64,000 nucleotides of DNA from Saccharopolyspora oryzae (GTDB lineage: Bacteria > Actinomycetota > Actinomycetes > Mycobacteriales > Pseudonocardiaceae), in NCBI RefSeq assembly GCF_027853915.1, contig NZ_JAQGLA010000028.1:1-64000 (forward strand). The letters are read 5' to 3'. Both the position numbers and the translations under genes were made by a program. The stretch's first letter is position 1, and each line of letters starts with the position of its first letter. This document shows, piece by piece, positions 24,509-32,306 of the stretch. The notes beneath the pieces are model-generated. The model searched no databases, was not told the DNA's origin, and saw nothing but the letters and a program-made list of their open reading frames with translations.

Positions 24509-24697
24509 ATGCGAACACTGGTCGATGCCGAGCCCCGGGCCCACTACGGTCTGATCTTCCTCGAGAGCGGACAGGATTCTCCTGATATGTCAGAGGCTTT
24601 CAGGGGCCAGGCGAACGGTATTTGCGGTGCCGGCAAGACCGGCTACCTGATCATGCTGACCGGCTTGCACACGGGACCCGTCGGCTTCACCGAGTGA
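24509..24697 (+). pseudogene. truncated paralogue of the 21103 gene
   Basis: 62 residues matching the first 60 or so of the protein at 21103: identical MRTLVD start, then HYG, NGICGAG, LTGLHTGPVGFTE. The frame ends in a stop exactly where the long protein continues IELHD. The DNA around the ATG is also shared (CGCGCC-ATGCGAACACTGG). It is either a remnant of a duplication or a short functional domain; truncation with no downstream homology favours a remnant. Confidence 0.6.
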
Positions 24698-24717
24698 CCA
24701 CGTCGGCGATCCTGGGT

Positions 24718-25311
24718 TTACCAGAGGCCGGCTGTCAGGTCTCGCATGCAGCGGACTGCGATGTCCGCTGGTTCTGGTGGGTCGGCGTCCATCGCTGCCC
24801 AGGTTTCGACCGCTACGCGGATCGCCGTGGTGGCCGCTGCTGCTGTCAGGCGGACTTGGAGGTCGGTCGGCTCCGCACCGGTGCGCTCGGCGAGGAGCGG
24901 GAGCAGCTCGTGCTCCGAATCCTGGTTCACCGTTGCCCACACCGTGCGCAGAGCCGGGTCGTCGGCTGCTGCGCGCAGGAGGCCTCGGGCCCACTCGAGG
25001 GACTCCGCGTCGTCCGCGTCGCGGACGGTCATCGCACGTCGGGCCGCCTGCTCCAGGGCTTCCGGCAGGGGGACGTCGTGCGGTGTTCCGGCCAGGTTCT
25101 GCTGCCAGCGGCGGGCGCCGAAGTTCAGCAGCGGTGCGACGGCGTCCTGCTTGATGCGGAAGTAGCGGTAGAAGGTCCGCAGGCTCACGCCCGCCCGGTC
25201 CGCGATGGCCTCGGCCGTCGTGCCGTCGGAGCCGCGCTCGGCGAACAGCGCAGCGGCGGCTCGGGCGATCTCCAGCTGGGTGGCGGCCTTGCGGCGCTCG
25301 GTGAGGCTCAC
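24718..25311 (-). CDS. TetR-family regulator
   Basis: 197 residues. The N-terminal TetR DNA-binding domain (residues 8-55) shows LEIARAAAALFAERGSDGTTAEAIADRAGVSLRTFYRYF. The C-terminal ligand domain is helical (about 70-195). Start GTG 25311 lacks an obvious upstream hairpin or operator. Its target is not evident: the minus-strand gene upstream (25361) ends about 50 bases before it and could be cotranscribed. Confidence 0.9.
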   Translation of the reverse strand: MSLTERRKAATQLEIARAAAALFAERGSDGTTAEAIADRAGVSLRTFYRYFRIKQDAVAPLLNFGARRWQQNLAGTPHDVPLPEALEQAARRAMTVRDADDAESLEWARGLLRAAADDPALRTVWATVNQDSEHELLPLLAERTGAEPTDLQVRLTAAAATTAIRVAVETWAAMDADPPEPADIAVRCMRDLTAGLW

Positions 25312-25360
25312 GCCCCCAGTCTAAGAACAACGGCGCACCGTGCCAGTCAGGCACGAACTG

Positions 25361-25813
25361 TCAGACTCGCTGGACGCGGACCAGCGGCAACCGCTCAGCG
25401 ATGTCGTCCGGCAACGGCTCCGGACTCGCCAGCTCCTCGATGCCCAGCGTCCGGCCCAAAGCCGCTGCTGAGCGGGCGTGCGCGCGGCGGTACTGCTCGA
25501 GCCGCTCGCGAGCTTCGTCGGCCGGCAGCACCACGGCACGAGCTGGGACACCGCGCAGCCGCCCGGTCCACACCCGCACCTCGGGATCGGCCACGACGTT
25601 CCGGAACCACTGCGACTTCGGCCCGTAGCCGGACACCAGCAACAACGCTCCGGGCTCCCGGTCGAGCACCTCCAACGCCGCGTATCGCGGCTCCCCGCTC
25701 CGCCGTCCCCGATGCTCCAACATCATGAACCGACTGCCGAGCAACCACCCGAACCCGCGCTGGAACAGGGGAATCGGAGCCCGAGCGATCCACCGAGGTA
25801 TCCGTCGCACCAT
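25361..25813 (-). CDS. deazaflavin (F420)-dependent nitroreductase family protein
   Basis: 150 residues of the DDN-like family (actinobacterial F420-dependent nitro/quinone reductases). Motifs: HRGRRSGEPRYAALEVL, ALLLVSGYGPKSQWFRNVVADPEVRV and a C-terminal LPLVRVQRV. The N-terminal basic/hydrophobic stretch (IPRWIARAPIPLFQRGFGWLL) fits membrane-surface association seen in relatives. ATG 25813 is preferred; a GTG at 25828 is possible. The TetR gene follows on the same strand. Confidence 0.85.
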   Translation of the reverse strand: MVRRIPRWIARAPIPLFQRGFGWLLGSRFMMLEHRGRRSGEPRYAALEVLDREPGALLLVSGYGPKSQWFRNVVADPEVRVWTGRLRGVPARAVVLPADEARERLEQYRRAHARSAAALGRTLGIEELASPEPLPDDIAERLPLVRVQRV

Positions 25814-25875
25814 GCCCCGGTCTACCACCGATGCCCGGATTCCACTATGGACTCGACCCTCGCATTCCCGGGGGA

Positions 25876-25978
25876 CGCAAATTCAATGGAAATCAGACCT
25901 CCGACTTCCATTGAAATTGCGGAAGTTCTCCACAGGACCAGGGGGTTGTCCACAGCCGTCGGCGTGTCGGGATGCGAC
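25876..25978. repeat. B hairpin plus linker with DnaA-box-like word
   Basis: CGCAAATTCAATGGAAAT opposes ACTTCCATTGAAATTGCG (25876-25921). A linker follows with GAAGTTCTCCACAG, TTGTCCACA (25946-25954) and GGCGTGTCGGGAT. The same order recurs at 34183 and, reversed, at 44250. Confidence 0.88.
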
Positions 25979-25992
25979 GCACCGGTGGAGGT

Positions 25993-26853
25993 TCAGGCGC
26001 GGTGTTCCGGGACTGCGGGGGATTCGCGGCGGGCGACGAGGTTGAGGAGGGCCACCGCGTCGTGGTCCGGGGTGCCCGGTTCGGCCTGGTAGACGACGAT
26101 GCGGTGGTCGGCGCCGGACACCGACAGGACTTCGTAGGTCAGGGACATCGGGCCCACCGCGGGGTGGTCGAAGTCCTTCACGCCCGAGGACTTCGGCTGC
26201 ACCTCGTGGCGGGACCACATCGCCGGGAACTCCTCGCTCTTGCGCATCAACTCGTCGACCAGCGCCTTCAGTCGCCGATCGGCCGGGTTGTCGCCGAACC
26301 TCGCGCGCAGGTCGGCCACCGAGTTCTGCGCCACCTCCGGCCAGCCCACCATCAGCGTCCGCGCGCTGGGGTGCAGGAACAGGTAGCGCGTGGTGTTGCG
26401 CCGCTGCTCGGGCCACTGGTCGATGCCGGCGAGCAGCGCCTGCCCGGCGGGATTCGAGGCCACCACGTCGTTGCAGCGGTTCAGCACGTAGGCGGGGGAG
26501 TCGCCGAGCACGCCGAGCAGGCTCAGCACGCTGGGGCGGACCGACTCGACCTCCGGCTGCTCGGGGTGCCGGACGCCCGAGGCGTGCCGGGCGAGGTTGT
26601 GCAGGTGCTGGTGCTCGGTGGCGTCGAGCAGCAGCCCCCGCACCAGCGCGTCCAGCACGGCATCGCTCGGGTGGCGTTCGCGGCCCTGCTCCAGCCGCGT
26701 GTAGTAGTCCGCGCTGATCCCGGTGAGGGCGGCGACCTCCTCGCGCCGCAGCCCCGGTGTCCGCCGCACGCCGTGACCGGTCGGGATGCCGACCTCGTCC
26801 GGTTTGCGGCGGGCGCGGCACGCCTTGAGGAAGTTGCCCAGCTCGTTGGTCAC
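25993..26853 (-). CDS. XRE-family regulator with MmyB-like ligand domain
   Basis: 286 residues. The helix-turn-helix domain is at about 30-85 (RTPGLRREEVAALTGISADYYTRLEQGR). An MmyB-like PAS-type ligand-binding domain follows (YVLNRCNDVVASNPAGQALL, RTLMVGWPEVAQNSVADLRARFG, HPAVGPMSLTYEVLSV). Such regulators usually repress a divergent oxidoreductase gene; here the aldo/keto reductase at 26969 is divergent with about 115 bases between. Confidence 0.92.
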   Translation of the reverse strand: MTNELGNFLKACRARRKPDEVGIPTGHGVRRTPGLRREEVAALTGISADYYTRLEQGRERHPSDAVLDALVRGLLLDATEHQHLHNLARHASGVRHPEQPEVESVRPSVLSLLGVLGDSPAYVLNRCNDVVASNPAGQALLAGIDQWPEQRRNTTRYLFLHPSARTLMVGWPEVAQNSVADLRARFGDNPADRRLKALVDELMRKSEEFPAMWSRHEVQPKSSGVKDFDHPAVGPMSLTYEVLSVSGADHRIVVYQAEPGTPDHDAVALLNLVARRESPAVPEHRA

Positions 26854-26968
26854 CGGTCGATGTTGCCACGAGCGCAGCCTGGGTGTGGCACTCCCAGGAG
26901 AAGCGCGACCTGCCGCGCGGCCGGCTACCCGGCCAGCATCAGTGGTGACCGACGAACGGGAGGACGAG

Positions 26969-27961
26969 ATGACGGTGCGACGGGTTCAGCTGGGCTCCGG
27001 GCCGGTGGTGGGTGCGCAGGGCCTCGGTTGCATGGGGATGAGCGAGTTCTACGGCCCCACCGACCAGGACGAAGCTCGGCGCACGCTGGAGCACGCGCTG
27101 GCGCGCGGCGTGACCATGTTCGACACGGCCGACATCTACGGGATGGGCGCCAACGAGGAGTTCCTGTCGCCGTTCGTGCGGGCCAACCGCGAGCAGGTCG
27201 TGCTCGCGACGAAGTTCGGCCTGATCCGCAAGGCCGATGACCCGCGCTACCGGGGTTTCCGCGGCGATGCGGCTTACGTCCGCTCCGCGGCGGAGGCGAG
27301 CTTGCGGCGGCTCGGCGTCGACGAGATCGACCTGTACTACATGCACCGCCGCGACCTGTCCGTGCCGATCGAGGAGACGGTCGGCGCGATGGCGGAGCTG
27401 GTCGCCGAGGGCAAGGTGCGGCACCTCGGCCTCTCCGAGGTGACCGGCGACGAGATCCGCGCGGCGCACGCGGTGCACCCGATCGCCGCGGTGCAGAGCG
27501 AGTGGTCGGTGTTCAACCGCGACGTGGAGCGCACGGCGGTGCCCGCGGCGAAGGAGCTGGGCGTGGCGCTGGTGCCGTACTCGCCGCTCGGCCGCGGTTT
27601 CCTCACCGGGGCCTTCGCGAACGCGGAGAAGCTGCCGGAGGGCGACTTCCGCCGGGATTTCCCGCAGTTCTCCGGCGAGAACGCGGCCCGCAACGCGGAA
27701 CTGCTGCAGCCGCTGCGAGAGGTCGCCCAGCGCCACGACGCGACGCTGGCGCAGGTGGCGCTGGCCTGGCTGCACGCGCAGCAAGGCCTGGCAGTGGTCC
27801 CGATCCCCGGCACCCGACGCCGCACCCGCCTCGACGAGAACCTCGGCGCAACGGACCTCACCCTCACCGAAGCGGACCTCGTAGCCCTGGAACCGATCGC
27901 GGCCCAGGTGGAAGGCACCCGCTACCCCGACATGACCTTCACCGCAGCAGCCCGCGAGTGA
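26969..27961 (+). CDS. aldo/keto reductase
   Basis: A 330-residue AKR of the YghZ/tas-like group. The catalytic tetrad can be seen: Asp in FDTADIYG, Tyr in the same stretch, Lys in LATKFG, His in YYMHRRD. The C-terminal NADPH-binding part has VPIPGTRRRTRLDENLGA. GGGAG precedes ATG 26969. It is divergent from an MmyB-type regulator that probably controls it. The substrate cannot be predicted; such enzymes often reduce reactive aldehydes. Confidence 0.9.
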   Translation: MTVRRVQLGSGPVVGAQGLGCMGMSEFYGPTDQDEARRTLEHALARGVTMFDTADIYGMGANEEFLSPFVRANREQVVLATKFGLIRKADDPRYRGFRGDAAYVRSAAEASLRRLGVDEIDLYYMHRRDLSVPIEETVGAMAELVAEGKVRHLGLSEVTGDEIRAAHAVHPIAAVQSEWSVFNRDVERTAVPAAKELGVALVPYSPLGRGFLTGAFANAEKLPEGDFRRDFPQFSGENAARNAELLQPLREVAQRHDATLAQVALAWLHAQQGLAVVPIPGTRRRTRLDENLGATDLTLTEADLVALEPIAAQVEGTRYPDMTFTAAARE

Positions 27962-28000
27962 CCCGGCTCCGAATCTGCGCGCCCTTTCCGCAGGTGGAGA

Positions 28001-28057
28001 CCCGTGAGTACTTTGGGGCGCTATAGCACCCCAAAGTACTCACGGGGCCTGACCAGC
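28001..28057. repeat. GCTATAGC-centred palindrome, copy 4
   Basis: The best copy: CCCGTGAGTACTTTGGGG, then CGCTATAGCA, then CCCCAAAGTACTCACGGG (28001-28046), mismatched only at the pair flanking the centre. CCTGACCAGC follows at 28048-28057. It lies between convergent stops at 27961 and 28089. Confidence 0.9.
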
Positions 28058-28088
28058 GACGACGGAGCTCACCGGAGTCCTTGCCCGG

Positions 28089-28991
28089 TCAGGGGCGGCA
28101 CTTCGGGGATCCGGCGGTGAGGAGGCGGCGGGTTTCGCCGAGCAGGTCGCAGGACGCGTGCCAGTCGCCGGTCACCGCGACGGCCAGTTTCTCCACTCCT
28201 GCCTCGGCGTATGCCGAAAGCTGTTCTGCCACCTGCGCTGGGGTTCCGGTTGCGGCGCAGCGTCGTGCGGTTTCCGCTGGTACGCCGTGGGTTTCGGCGA
28301 GCGAGCCGGCCAGCTGATCGGCCAGCGTCGGGTCCGGGCGCTTGGTCAGCGCGCAGTGGATCATCGAGGCCAGGCGGGGCGCGGGGCGGGAGTGCTGGTC
28401 GGCGAGTTCGCGGAGTTGGGCGGACTTGGCGCGGATCTCGTCCGGGGTGTGCAGAGCAGCGAACCAGCCGTCGCCGTAGCGAGCTGCTCGGCGCAGCGCG
28501 GCGGGAGACGCTCCGCCGATCCACAGCGGCGGGACGGGCGCGGGCGGCGCGAGTTCGACGGTCGGCCCGTCCGGCAGGGACGTCGGCGAACCCGCCAGCA
28601 GCGACGGCAGGAGCTGCAGGAACTCGTCGGTCCGTGCCCCGCGCGCACCCGGGTCGACGCCGACGGCGTCCCAACCGCTGGAGCGGTCGCCGACCCCGAT
28701 CCCCAGGTGCAGCCGGTCACCACCGGTCAGGTGCTGCAGCGTGGCGATCTGCTTGGCCGCGCACACGTGCGGGCGCAGCGCGGGCAGGTACACGGCGAAG
28801 CCGATGTCGATGCACTCCGTCACCGCCGCTGCGGTCGCCAGCGCCAGCATTCCGTCCAGCACGGGGGATCCGCTGGCCAGGTGGTCGCCGCACCACAGCG
28901 AGTCGAGTTCGACGTCCACCGCGTGGTAGGCGGCCTCCCTGATCTCCACCTCGGGAAGTCCCGTGCGCGGCAGGAAGATTCCGATGTCCAT
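28089..28991 (-). CDS. LLM-class (F420/FMN) flavin-dependent oxidoreductase
   Basis: A 300-residue luciferase-like TIM-barrel protein. Markers: MDIGIFLPRTGLPEVEI start, LDSLWCGDHLASG, IATLQHLTGGDRLHLGIGVGD and PPLWIGGASPAALRRAARYGDGWF. In actinobacteria this subgroup usually uses F420. It oxidises or reduces small organic substrates; which one is unknown. It is monocistronic. Confidence 0.88.
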   Translation of the reverse strand: MDIGIFLPRTGLPEVEIREAAYHAVDVELDSLWCGDHLASGSPVLDGMLALATAAAVTECIDIGFAVYLPALRPHVCAAKQIATLQHLTGGDRLHLGIGVGDRSSGWDAVGVDPGARGARTDEFLQLLPSLLAGSPTSLPDGPTVELAPPAPVPPLWIGGASPAALRRAARYGDGWFAALHTPDEIRAKSAQLRELADQHSRPAPRLASMIHCALTKRPDPTLADQLAGSLAETHGVPAETARRCAATGTPAQVAEQLSAYAEAGVEKLAVAVTGDWHASCDLLGETRRLLTAGSPKCRP

Positions 28992-29045
28992 CTGCTGCTC
29001 CTGGGGGTCGCTCCACCCAGGTTCCGACTTAAAGCGCGCTAGAGG

Positions 29046-29594
29046 TCAAGAGTTCTCGCACAGGGACGGCAGCGCTCGCGCGAGCCCGGTCGTGTGCAGG
29101 TGGTCCAGGCGCAGTTCGGTTCGGGTCCGGTTGAACGCACCGGCCAGCCGGCCGTTGCAGGACGGGTGATCGCGCAGCTGCTCGGTGTCGCGGAGCTCCA
29201 GCAGGATCTCGTCGTTCAGGCGGTCGATGATCGGCCGGATCTGGCCCAGGTCGGGGCGCTCGGTCGGCGCTGCGTCGGGGTGCGCCGCCCAGTAGTCGTG
29301 CAGGGCGTGCTGGACGACCTTGCTGGCCTCGATCTGGTCGCGGAAGATCCGCTTCGACTCTGCGGGATCCAGGCCCAGCTCGGCGGATTTGCGCGCCACG
29401 GCGTCCAGGACCTGTTGCTCGCGGGCGGGATCGTCGATCGGCTGTCCGGTGCCCCACTTGGCGGCGGCCACCTGGTCGGCGGTCGCGACGCGCTCGGCCG
29501 CCGAGTGCAGCAGCGGGTCGAGCGAGACCGGATCGGCGTGCGCCGGGGCGGCGAGCGCGACGACGACGGCACCAGCGACGAGCAACGACCGCAC
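29046..29594 (-). CDS. secreted chorismate mutase
   Basis: 182 residues with a Sec signal peptide (VRSLLVAGAVVVALAAPAHA, cleavage after AHA near residue 20). The mature part is all-helical, as in exported AroQ-gamma chorismate mutases: LLHSAAERVATADQVAAAKWGTGQPIDDPAREQQVLDAV, then IFRDQIEASKVVQHAL. The Arg, Lys, Asp and Glu/Gln residues of the active-site helices are present. The enzyme converts chorismate to prephenate; the role of secretion is unknown (related forms occur in mycobacteria). GGAGG lies six bases before GTG 29594. Confidence 0.88.
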   Translation of the reverse strand: MRSLLVAGAVVVALAAPAHADPVSLDPLLHSAAERVATADQVAAAKWGTGQPIDDPAREQQVLDAVARKSAELGLDPAESKRIFRDQIEASKVVQHALHDYWAAHPDAAPTERPDLGQIRPIIDRLNDEILLELRDTEQLRDHPSCNGRLAGAFNRTRTELRLDHLHTTGLARALPSLCENS

Positions 29595-29675
29595 GACGAA
29601 CCTCCAGGTCGGGGACCGGGCCGCGAAGCAGTATTGCCCACGGCGAGATCTCGGGCCACCGCTATTCTCGGCGCA

Positions 29676-30221
29676 GTGATCGACCTCAGCGCGGACCTGT
29701 ACCGCGCGATCGCGAGCTGGGCGGACGCAACCCCGCTGTGGGCGCACCACATCGCGCTGCTCGCGACGCAAGCCCTGCTCGCCGGCCTGGCCGCGCTGAC
29801 CCTCCTGTCGTGGTGGCGCGCGGAGCGCCGCGCAGCGCACCTGATCCCGCTGCTGGCCGGCGTCCTCGCCTGGGTGCTCGCCGAACTGCTGAAGGACGTG
29901 ATCCGGCAACCGCGCCCGTGCCGCACCATCCCGATCGACACGATCAAGGCCTGCGCGGAGGTGAGCACCTGGTCGCTGCCCAGCAGCCACTCGGCAGCCG
30001 CTGCGGCATTCGCGGTCGCCCTGGTCCTCCAGTGGCGGCGGATCGCGCCGCTGGCTGCGACGCTCGCCGTCCTGGAGGGCTTCACCAGGATCGTCATCGG
30101 AGTGCACTACCCGCATGACGTCCTCGCGGGGTTCATCCTGGGCGCGGTGCTGGCGGTGGTGTGCACTCGGCTCGGTTCGCGCGCGCGAAGTCGCGGAACG
30201 ACCGCGCCGGGCGCCCGGTGA
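29676..30221 (+). CDS. PAP2-family membrane phosphatase
   Basis: 181 residues with about five hydrophobic segments. The three phosphatase motifs are present: KDVIRQPRP (KX6RP), PSSHS in place of PSGH, and TRIVIGVHYPHDV (SRX5HX3D with Thr for Ser). It probably dephosphorylates a lipid phosphate, such as undecaprenyl pyrophosphate, at the outer face of the membrane. It is divergent from the chorismate mutase by about 80 bases. Its last 89 bases overlap the 3' end of the convergent NmrA-like gene. Confidence 0.88.
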   Translation: MIDLSADLYRAIASWADATPLWAHHIALLATQALLAGLAALTLLSWWRAERRAAHLIPLLAGVLAWVLAELLKDVIRQPRPCRTIPIDTIKACAEVSTWSLPSSHSAAAAAFAVALVLQWRRIAPLAATLAVLEGFTRIVIGVHYPHDVLAGFILGAVLAVVCTRLGSRARSRGTTAPGAR

Positions 30222-30963
30222 GGTCCGGCACGGTCGAGGTGACCAGGTCTTCCGACCCGGCGCGGATGTCGACGTCCATCGCGGCCAGCGCAGCGGCGAA
30301 GTCGGCGGGCACCCCGGAGGCGAGCTGCCGGGCGCGCTCGTCCCGGGTGACGTCGTGGTGCCGGACCGGCCGCCCGGTGATCTCGGTGAGGATCGCCGCG
30401 GTTTCGGCGTAGCTCAACGATTCCGGACCGGTGAGCAGGTATTCACCGGCCACCTCGCCCGAGGTGAGAACGGCGGCCGCGACCGCGGCGATGTCGGCGG
30501 CGTCGATCCAGCCCAGCCGTCCGTTGCCGGTGGCGGTGCGGATCACGCCGCGCTCCCGCAGGTCGACCGCGACCGGGTGCGGACCGGTGAAGTTCTGCAT
30601 GAACCCCGACGGGCGCAGCACGGCGGAATCCGGCATCGCGGCAACCCGCTCGCGCAGCTCGTCGAGCCCAGGGATCACCGCCAGCGACCCGAGCAGCACC
30701 ACCCGGCGTCCCTCGGCGGCCCGCAAGAACGGCTCGACCAGCGGCATCGGGTCCAGCACGCCGATCGGCGGCACCAGGTACACCCGATCGGCACCGTCCA
30801 GCGCGGGCCCGTGGGTCCGCGGATCGGACCAGTCGAAGCGCACCTGGTCGGGATCGGCGCCGGGGTGCCGGCTGGCGATCCGCACCGCGATCCCGCGTTC
30901 GCGCAGCAGCGCGGCGAGCGGACGCCCAGTCTTCCCGGTGCCGCCGGTGATCAGCACGGTCAT
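30133..30963 (-). CDS. NmrA-like NAD(P)-binding protein
   Basis: 276 residues, atypical SDR. The Rossmann motif ITGGTGKTGRPLAALL lies at the N-terminus; RVYLVPPIG and VVLLGSLAVIPG follow. The catalytic Tyr/Lys pair of classical SDRs is not evident, so it may be a redox sensor or a quinone/NADPH-binding oxidoreductase of the YtfG kind. Its ATG overlaps the stop of the SnoaL gene by four bases. The XRE/MmyB regulator at 31497 is divergent and probably controls both. Confidence 0.87.
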   Translation of the reverse strand: MTVLITGGTGKTGRPLAALLRERGIAVRIASRHPGADPDQVRFDWSDPRTHGPALDGADRVYLVPPIGVLDPMPLVEPFLRAAEGRRVVLLGSLAVIPGLDELRERVAAMPDSAVLRPSGFMQNFTGPHPVAVDLRERGVIRTATGNGRLGWIDAADIAAVAAAVLTSGEVAGEYLLTGPESLSYAETAAILTEITGRPVRHHDVTRDERARQLASGVPADFAAALAAMDVDIRAGSEDLVTSTVPDLTGRPARSFRDFARANRAECTPPPAPRPG

Positions 30964-31394
30964 GCGCGCACCTCGCCGACCAGCTCGTCCGCCAGTTCGC
31001 GGAGGGCGCCACTCGCCCGGGCCGCCCGCACGGGGCTCCAGTAGTCGTGCAGCTCCGCGAAAGCGCCGTCGCGCACCACGAACACCGAGGCGTAGCGCAT
31101 CTCGTAGTCGGCACCGGTCGCCACGGTCCGCCCGCGGGCGGTGAACTCGACGACGATCGTGCTCGGGTCGGTGGTCCGGTGCACCGCGACCGACGGGAAC
31201 CCGGTGATGTCCATCCGGTTCGGGTAGTCGGCCAGGTACGCGCGCAGCTCCTCCCGCCCGGTCAGCCGCGCCGGGGTGTTCTCCGCGAACGGGAACTCGA
31301 CGGTGCAGTCCGGGGCGAACAGGTCGGCGAACCCGTCCATGTCCTTGGCCAGCAGCAGGTCCAAAGCCCGCTGGAACAGTTCTGCAGCTTCCAC
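30960..31394 (-). CDS. SnoaL-like protein
   Basis: 144 residues with an NTF2-like cone fold: AAELFQRALDLLLAKDMDGFADLFAPDCTVEFPF, RLTGREELRAYLADY and ASVFVVRDGAFAELHDYW. Often paired with NmrA-type proteins. Start GTG 31394; longer frames upstream have no family sequence. It is translationally coupled to the NmrA-like gene by a four-base overlap and divergent from an MmyB-type regulator about 100 bases away. Confidence 0.85.
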   Translation of the reverse strand: MEAAELFQRALDLLLAKDMDGFADLFAPDCTVEFPFAENTPARLTGREELRAYLADYPNRMDITGFPSVAVHRTTDPSTIVVEFTARGRTVATGADYEMRYASVFVVRDGAFAELHDYWSPVRAARASGALRELADELVGEVRA

Positions 31395-31496
31395 GTCGCC
31401 CAGACTTCCCGCCCGGCGCCGCCGCAGGCAGGACCGAGGTTGCCCCGGACCAGCGGTCCGTGGCTGGGCGGTCCGGGTTCGTGCCAGGCTGGACCG

Positions 31497-32306
31497 GTGA
31501 ACAAGCTCGAGCTGGCCCGGTTCCTGCGCCACCGCCGGGAGGCCCGGCGGCCCGCGGAGGTCGGTCTGCGGGTGAGCGGCCGTCGCCGCACGCCCGGCCT
31601 GCGCCGCGAGGAAGTCGCCTGGCTGGCCGGGGTTTCGACGAACTACTACGAGCGCCTGGAACAAGCCCGCGCCCCGCGCCCGTCCACGCAGGTGCTCGCC
31701 GCGTTGGGCACGGCGTTGCGGTTGACCGAGGCGGAGGGCGAGCACCTGGCCCGCCTGGCCGGGCAGGCCCCGCCGGTGCGCGACGAGCCGGTGCCGGACG
31801 GCGTGCTGCGCCTGCTGGACCGGCTGGGTCCGGTGCCGGCGTACGTCGTCGACGAGCGCTACGACATCGTCGCGTGGAACTCGCTGGCAGCGGGCCTGAT
31901 CGCGGATTTCGCGGCGGTGCCGCCGGAGGAGCGCAACGTGCTCCGGATGTCGATGCGCGGTGACCGCTGCTCGTCCGGCAACGACGAGTTCGCCAGGCAA
32001 GCGGCGGCGGACCTGCGCCTGGCCGCGGGCCGCCACCCGGACGACCCGCGGATCACCGCCCTGACCAGGGAGTACGCCGAGTTCAGCGCGGATTTCGCGA
32101 CGTCCTGGACCGAGCACGACGTGCAGACCCGCCCAACCCTGCGCAAGCGCATCGAGCATCCGGACCTGGGCGGACTCGACCTGGAGGCGCAGGTCCTGCA
32201 CGCCCCGAACAGCGCTCACCGCCTGATCTTCCTGACCGCGGAACCGGGCACTCCCGCATACGAAGCCCTGCTCTCCCTGAACCGGGCTCAGGGCGTTCAG
32301 CGCTGA
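31497..32306 (+). CDS. XRE-family regulator with MmyB-like ligand domain
   Basis: 269 residues, same architecture as the protein at 25993: HTH (LRREEVAWLAGVSTNYYERLEQAR, about 35-60), then MmyB-like domain (YVVDERYDIVAWNSLAAGLI, RHPDDPRITALTREYAEFSADFA, HPDLGGLDLEAQVLH). It is divergent from the SnoaL/NmrA-like pair, the usual arrangement for a repressor and its target. The last ten bases overlap the convergent DUF418 gene. Confidence 0.92.
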   Translation: MNKLELARFLRHRREARRPAEVGLRVSGRRRTPGLRREEVAWLAGVSTNYYERLEQARAPRPSTQVLAALGTALRLTEAEGEHLARLAGQAPPVRDEPVPDGVLRLLDRLGPVPAYVVDERYDIVAWNSLAAGLIADFAAVPPEERNVLRMSMRGDRCSSGNDEFARQAAADLRLAAGRHPDDPRITALTREYAEFSADFATSWTEHDVQTRPTLRKRIEHPDLGGLDLEAQVLHAPNSAHRLIFLTAEPGTPAYEALLSLNRAQGVQR

